Shown here: positions 62,785 through 64,000 of the stretch, piece after piece
Numbering within the stretch: position 1 is the first letter of the stretch
Layout of the letters: the number at the start of each line of letters is the position of its first letter
Notes under the pieces: model-generated
The model's input: the letters and a program-made list of their open reading frames with translations, nothing else
Told to the model about the DNA's origin: nothing
Databases searched by the model: none
NCBI RefSeq assembly: GCF_004348985.1
Contig: NZ_SMKW01000003.1
Coordinates: 1 to 64,000, forward strand
Direction of reading: 5' to 3'
DNA: 64,000 nt
From: Saccharopolyspora elongata
GTDB taxonomy: Bacteria > Actinomycetota > Actinomycetes > Mycobacteriales > Pseudonocardiaceae
Program-made: the position numbers and the translations under genes

Positions 62785-63537
62785 TCAGCAGAGCTTCCAG
62801 GAGCCGTCTTCGACGACCATCTTGAACTCTTCGTCGATCTTCTCGTCGGGGATCAGGTCGGCCACGTTCTGGCCCATGATCTCGACGTCGGCGGTGATGC
62901 TCATCGTGCCGGTGACCTTGGCCGTGGCGGTGTTGTCGCCGTTGTCCTTGACCTCGCCCAGCTTCATCTCGATCTTCATGCCGTCGATCAGCTTCTGGAT
63001 GTCGGCGTCGGTGAGACCGAACTCCTTGAGCTCGTCGAATGAACCGCCCTTGCCCTCGAAGGTGTCCAGCATCTCCTGGAACTTCTCCTGCTCCTTCTTG
63101 CAGGACATGGGCTGCAGGCTGGCGAAGTCCTTCTGGTTGATCGCGTCGATGCCCTGCTGGGCGACCTTGCGGGGGTCGCCGGGGCCGCCGGTGAAGACGA
63201 TCACCAGGGTGATCACCAGGCCGATCACGAGGAGGCCGCCGATGCCGCCCAGGATCCACGGCAGCGGGGACTTCTTCTTCGGCGCGTCGAAGCCCGGCTG
63301 GCCGAAGCCGCCGCCCTGCGGCGGGTACGGGGGCTGCTGGCCGAAGCCCTGCTGCGGCTGTGGGCCGCTCTGCGGGTACGCGCCGCCCTGCTGGGGCTGG
63401 CCGCCGCTGGGCGGGTAGGCGCCGCCCGGCTGGCCGCCGAAGCCCTGCTGCGGCTGGCCACCGCTGGGCGGGTACTGGCCGCCGGGCTGCTGCCCCCAGC
63501 CGTCCTGCCCGGGCGGCTGCTGCGGTGGGTACGTCAT
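62785..63537 (-). CDS. Membrane-anchored protein with P/G/Q-rich repeats and extracytoplasmic DUF4878-like domain
   Basis: 250 residues. Cytosolic N-terminus (1-85) made of imperfect repeats such as YPPSGGQPQQG, then KKKSPLPW, one TM (about 93-113), and an outside domain (115-250) with a single pair of cysteines and a KVAQQGIDAINQKDFASLQP start. The fold resembles small lumazine-binding/DUF4878 proteins. Function unknown. ATG at 63537 follows GGGGGAGG. The next gene on the same strand is a paralogue. Confidence 0.75.
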   Translation of the reverse strand: MTYPPQQPPGQDGWGQQPGGQYPPSGGQPQQGFGGQPGGAYPPSGGQPQQGGAYPQSGPQPQQGFGQQPPYPPQGGGFGQPGFDAPKKKSPLPWILGGIGGLLVIGLVITLVIVFTGGPGDPRKVAQQGIDAINQKDFASLQPMSCKKEQEKFQEMLDTFEGKGGSFDELKEFGLTDADIQKLIDGMKIEMKLGEVKDNGDNTATAKVTGTMSITADVEIMGQNVADLIPDEKIDEEFKMVVEDGSWKLC

Positions 63538-63574
63538 GGGTCCTCCCCCTTGCTCACATGCTCTTGCTGCGGGC

Positions 63575-64000
63575 TCACTGGTCGAGCTGGCAGACCTTCC
63601 AGGTGCCGTCCTCCACGACCAGGCCCATCGTCTGGTCCACAGGTGTGGACGATCCGTCGGCCTCGTAGGTTCCGGTCAACTTCGCGGTGGCCTGGTCGCC
63701 ACGCTCGGTCACCTCGCCGAGCTTGACGTTGAACTTCCACTGGCTGAGCTGGCTCATCGCCTTGCTCAGCTCGGCCTTGTTGGAGTCGCAGAACAGGCTG
63801 CTCACGCCGTTGAAGTCGCCGGCGTTGACCTTCTGGACGACCTCCTGCGCGACCGGCCGGGCCTCGCCGGGCCCGCTGTTCAGCCAGAAGAACACCCCGA
63901 CACCGGCCCCTGCGAGGACGACCAGCGCCCCGACCAGGCTGAGGATCAGCGGTAGCTTCGACTTCTTCCGCTGCGGCGGCTCGACGTCGGCGAAGCCGTT
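63575..64000 (-). CDS. Membrane-anchored DUF4878-like paralogue, N-terminus beyond the window
   Basis: 142 codons are visible, open to the right edge. PPQRKKSKLPLILSLVGAL leads into one TM, followed by PGEARPVAQEVVQKVNAG and an outside domain ending VVEDGTWKVCQLDQ, which matches the end VVEDGSWKLC of the downstream gene. The two are tandem paralogues 37 bp apart and probably co-transcribed. The unseen N-terminus is likely the proline-rich region. Confidence 0.75.
   Translation of the reverse strand, partial: NGFADVEPPQRKKSKLPLILSLVGALVVLAGAGVGVFFWLNSGPGEARPVAQEVVQKVNAGDFNGVSSLFCDSNKAELSKAMSQLSQWKFNVKLGEVTERGDQATAKLTGTYEADGSSTPVDQTMGLVVEDGTWKVCQLDQ

Noticed and set aside
63400..63500. CRISPR-like or satellite repeat
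   Set aside because: The repeats are the coding sequence of the YPPSGGQPQQG-type protein tail.

Overview
The window is very GC-rich (roughly 70%), dense in genes, and reads like the chromosome of a mycelial actinomycete, most likely Pseudonocardiaceae and perhaps Saccharopolyspora-like. The arguments are: a mycothiol gene (mshC), a SARP-type regulator of more than 1000 residues, DasR-like operators, many GTG/TTG starts, leaderless promoters, and several neighbourhoods I recall from mycobacteria (ABC-F + small HTH + enoyl-CoA hydratase, as Rv1472-Rv1473A; metH-PAC2-hisE-hisG-recB-like-trmI, as Rv2118c-Rv2125; DUF3090 + SCO1664-like, as Rv2133c-Rv2134c). No species was established by a search.

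Layout. 1-0.3 kb: the N-terminal part of a TnpB-type transposon protein cut by the window edge. 0.5-5.2 kb: a degenerate EAL-CBS-GGDEF protein, an isolated lycopene cyclase, and dgt. 5.2-11.6 kb: an ABC-F ribosome-protection-type ATPase behind a candidate leader peptide and hairpin, a small HTH protein, an enoyl-CoA hydratase, a SIS-domain sugar-phosphate protein with a DasR-like operator, a TetR regulator, an Imm1-like protein and a D-aminopeptidase. 11.7-17.1 kb: a complete oligopeptide ABC importer (binding protein, two permeases, fused double ATPase). 17.0-24.3 kb: a 51-residue protein, a P-loop-less uridine-kinase-like protein, a fluoroacetate-dehalogenase-like hydrolase divergent from a CGNR regulator, an LD-carboxypeptidase, DUF3090, SCO1664-like, metallo-beta-lactamase-fold and beta-lactamase-like genes. 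24.4-31.4 kb: MoxR/VWA/nitroreductase operon, DedA + methyltransferase, and a two-component system. 31.4-37.4 kb: a large SARP regulator divergent from three tandem imine-reductase-like genes. 37.4-40.3 kb: a glycine-betaine/proline importer. 40.8-54.9 kb: mshC, a StyA-like monooxygenase, a C69-like peptidase, a GH18 chitinase with DasR-like boxes, PAC2, a large three-domain membrane fusion, metH and a lipase. 55.1-64 kb: HAD phosphatase, homoserine-dehydrogenase-like, hisE, hisG, a VOC protein, RecB-like nuclease, M50 protease, trmI, and two paralogous membrane-anchored proteins.

Most genes are housekeeping or catabolic. The parts that stand out are non-coding: a leader peptide/hairpin arrangement before the ABC-F gene, two inverted copies of a ~175-bp structured repeat on both sides of hisG, a family of long perfect palindromes built on TTTCNATTGAAA, long hairpins between convergent genes, and a series of TANNNT boxes 6-8 nt upstream of start codons indicating leaderless mRNAs. 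No CRISPR array, rRNA, tRNA, prophage or complete insertion sequence was seen.
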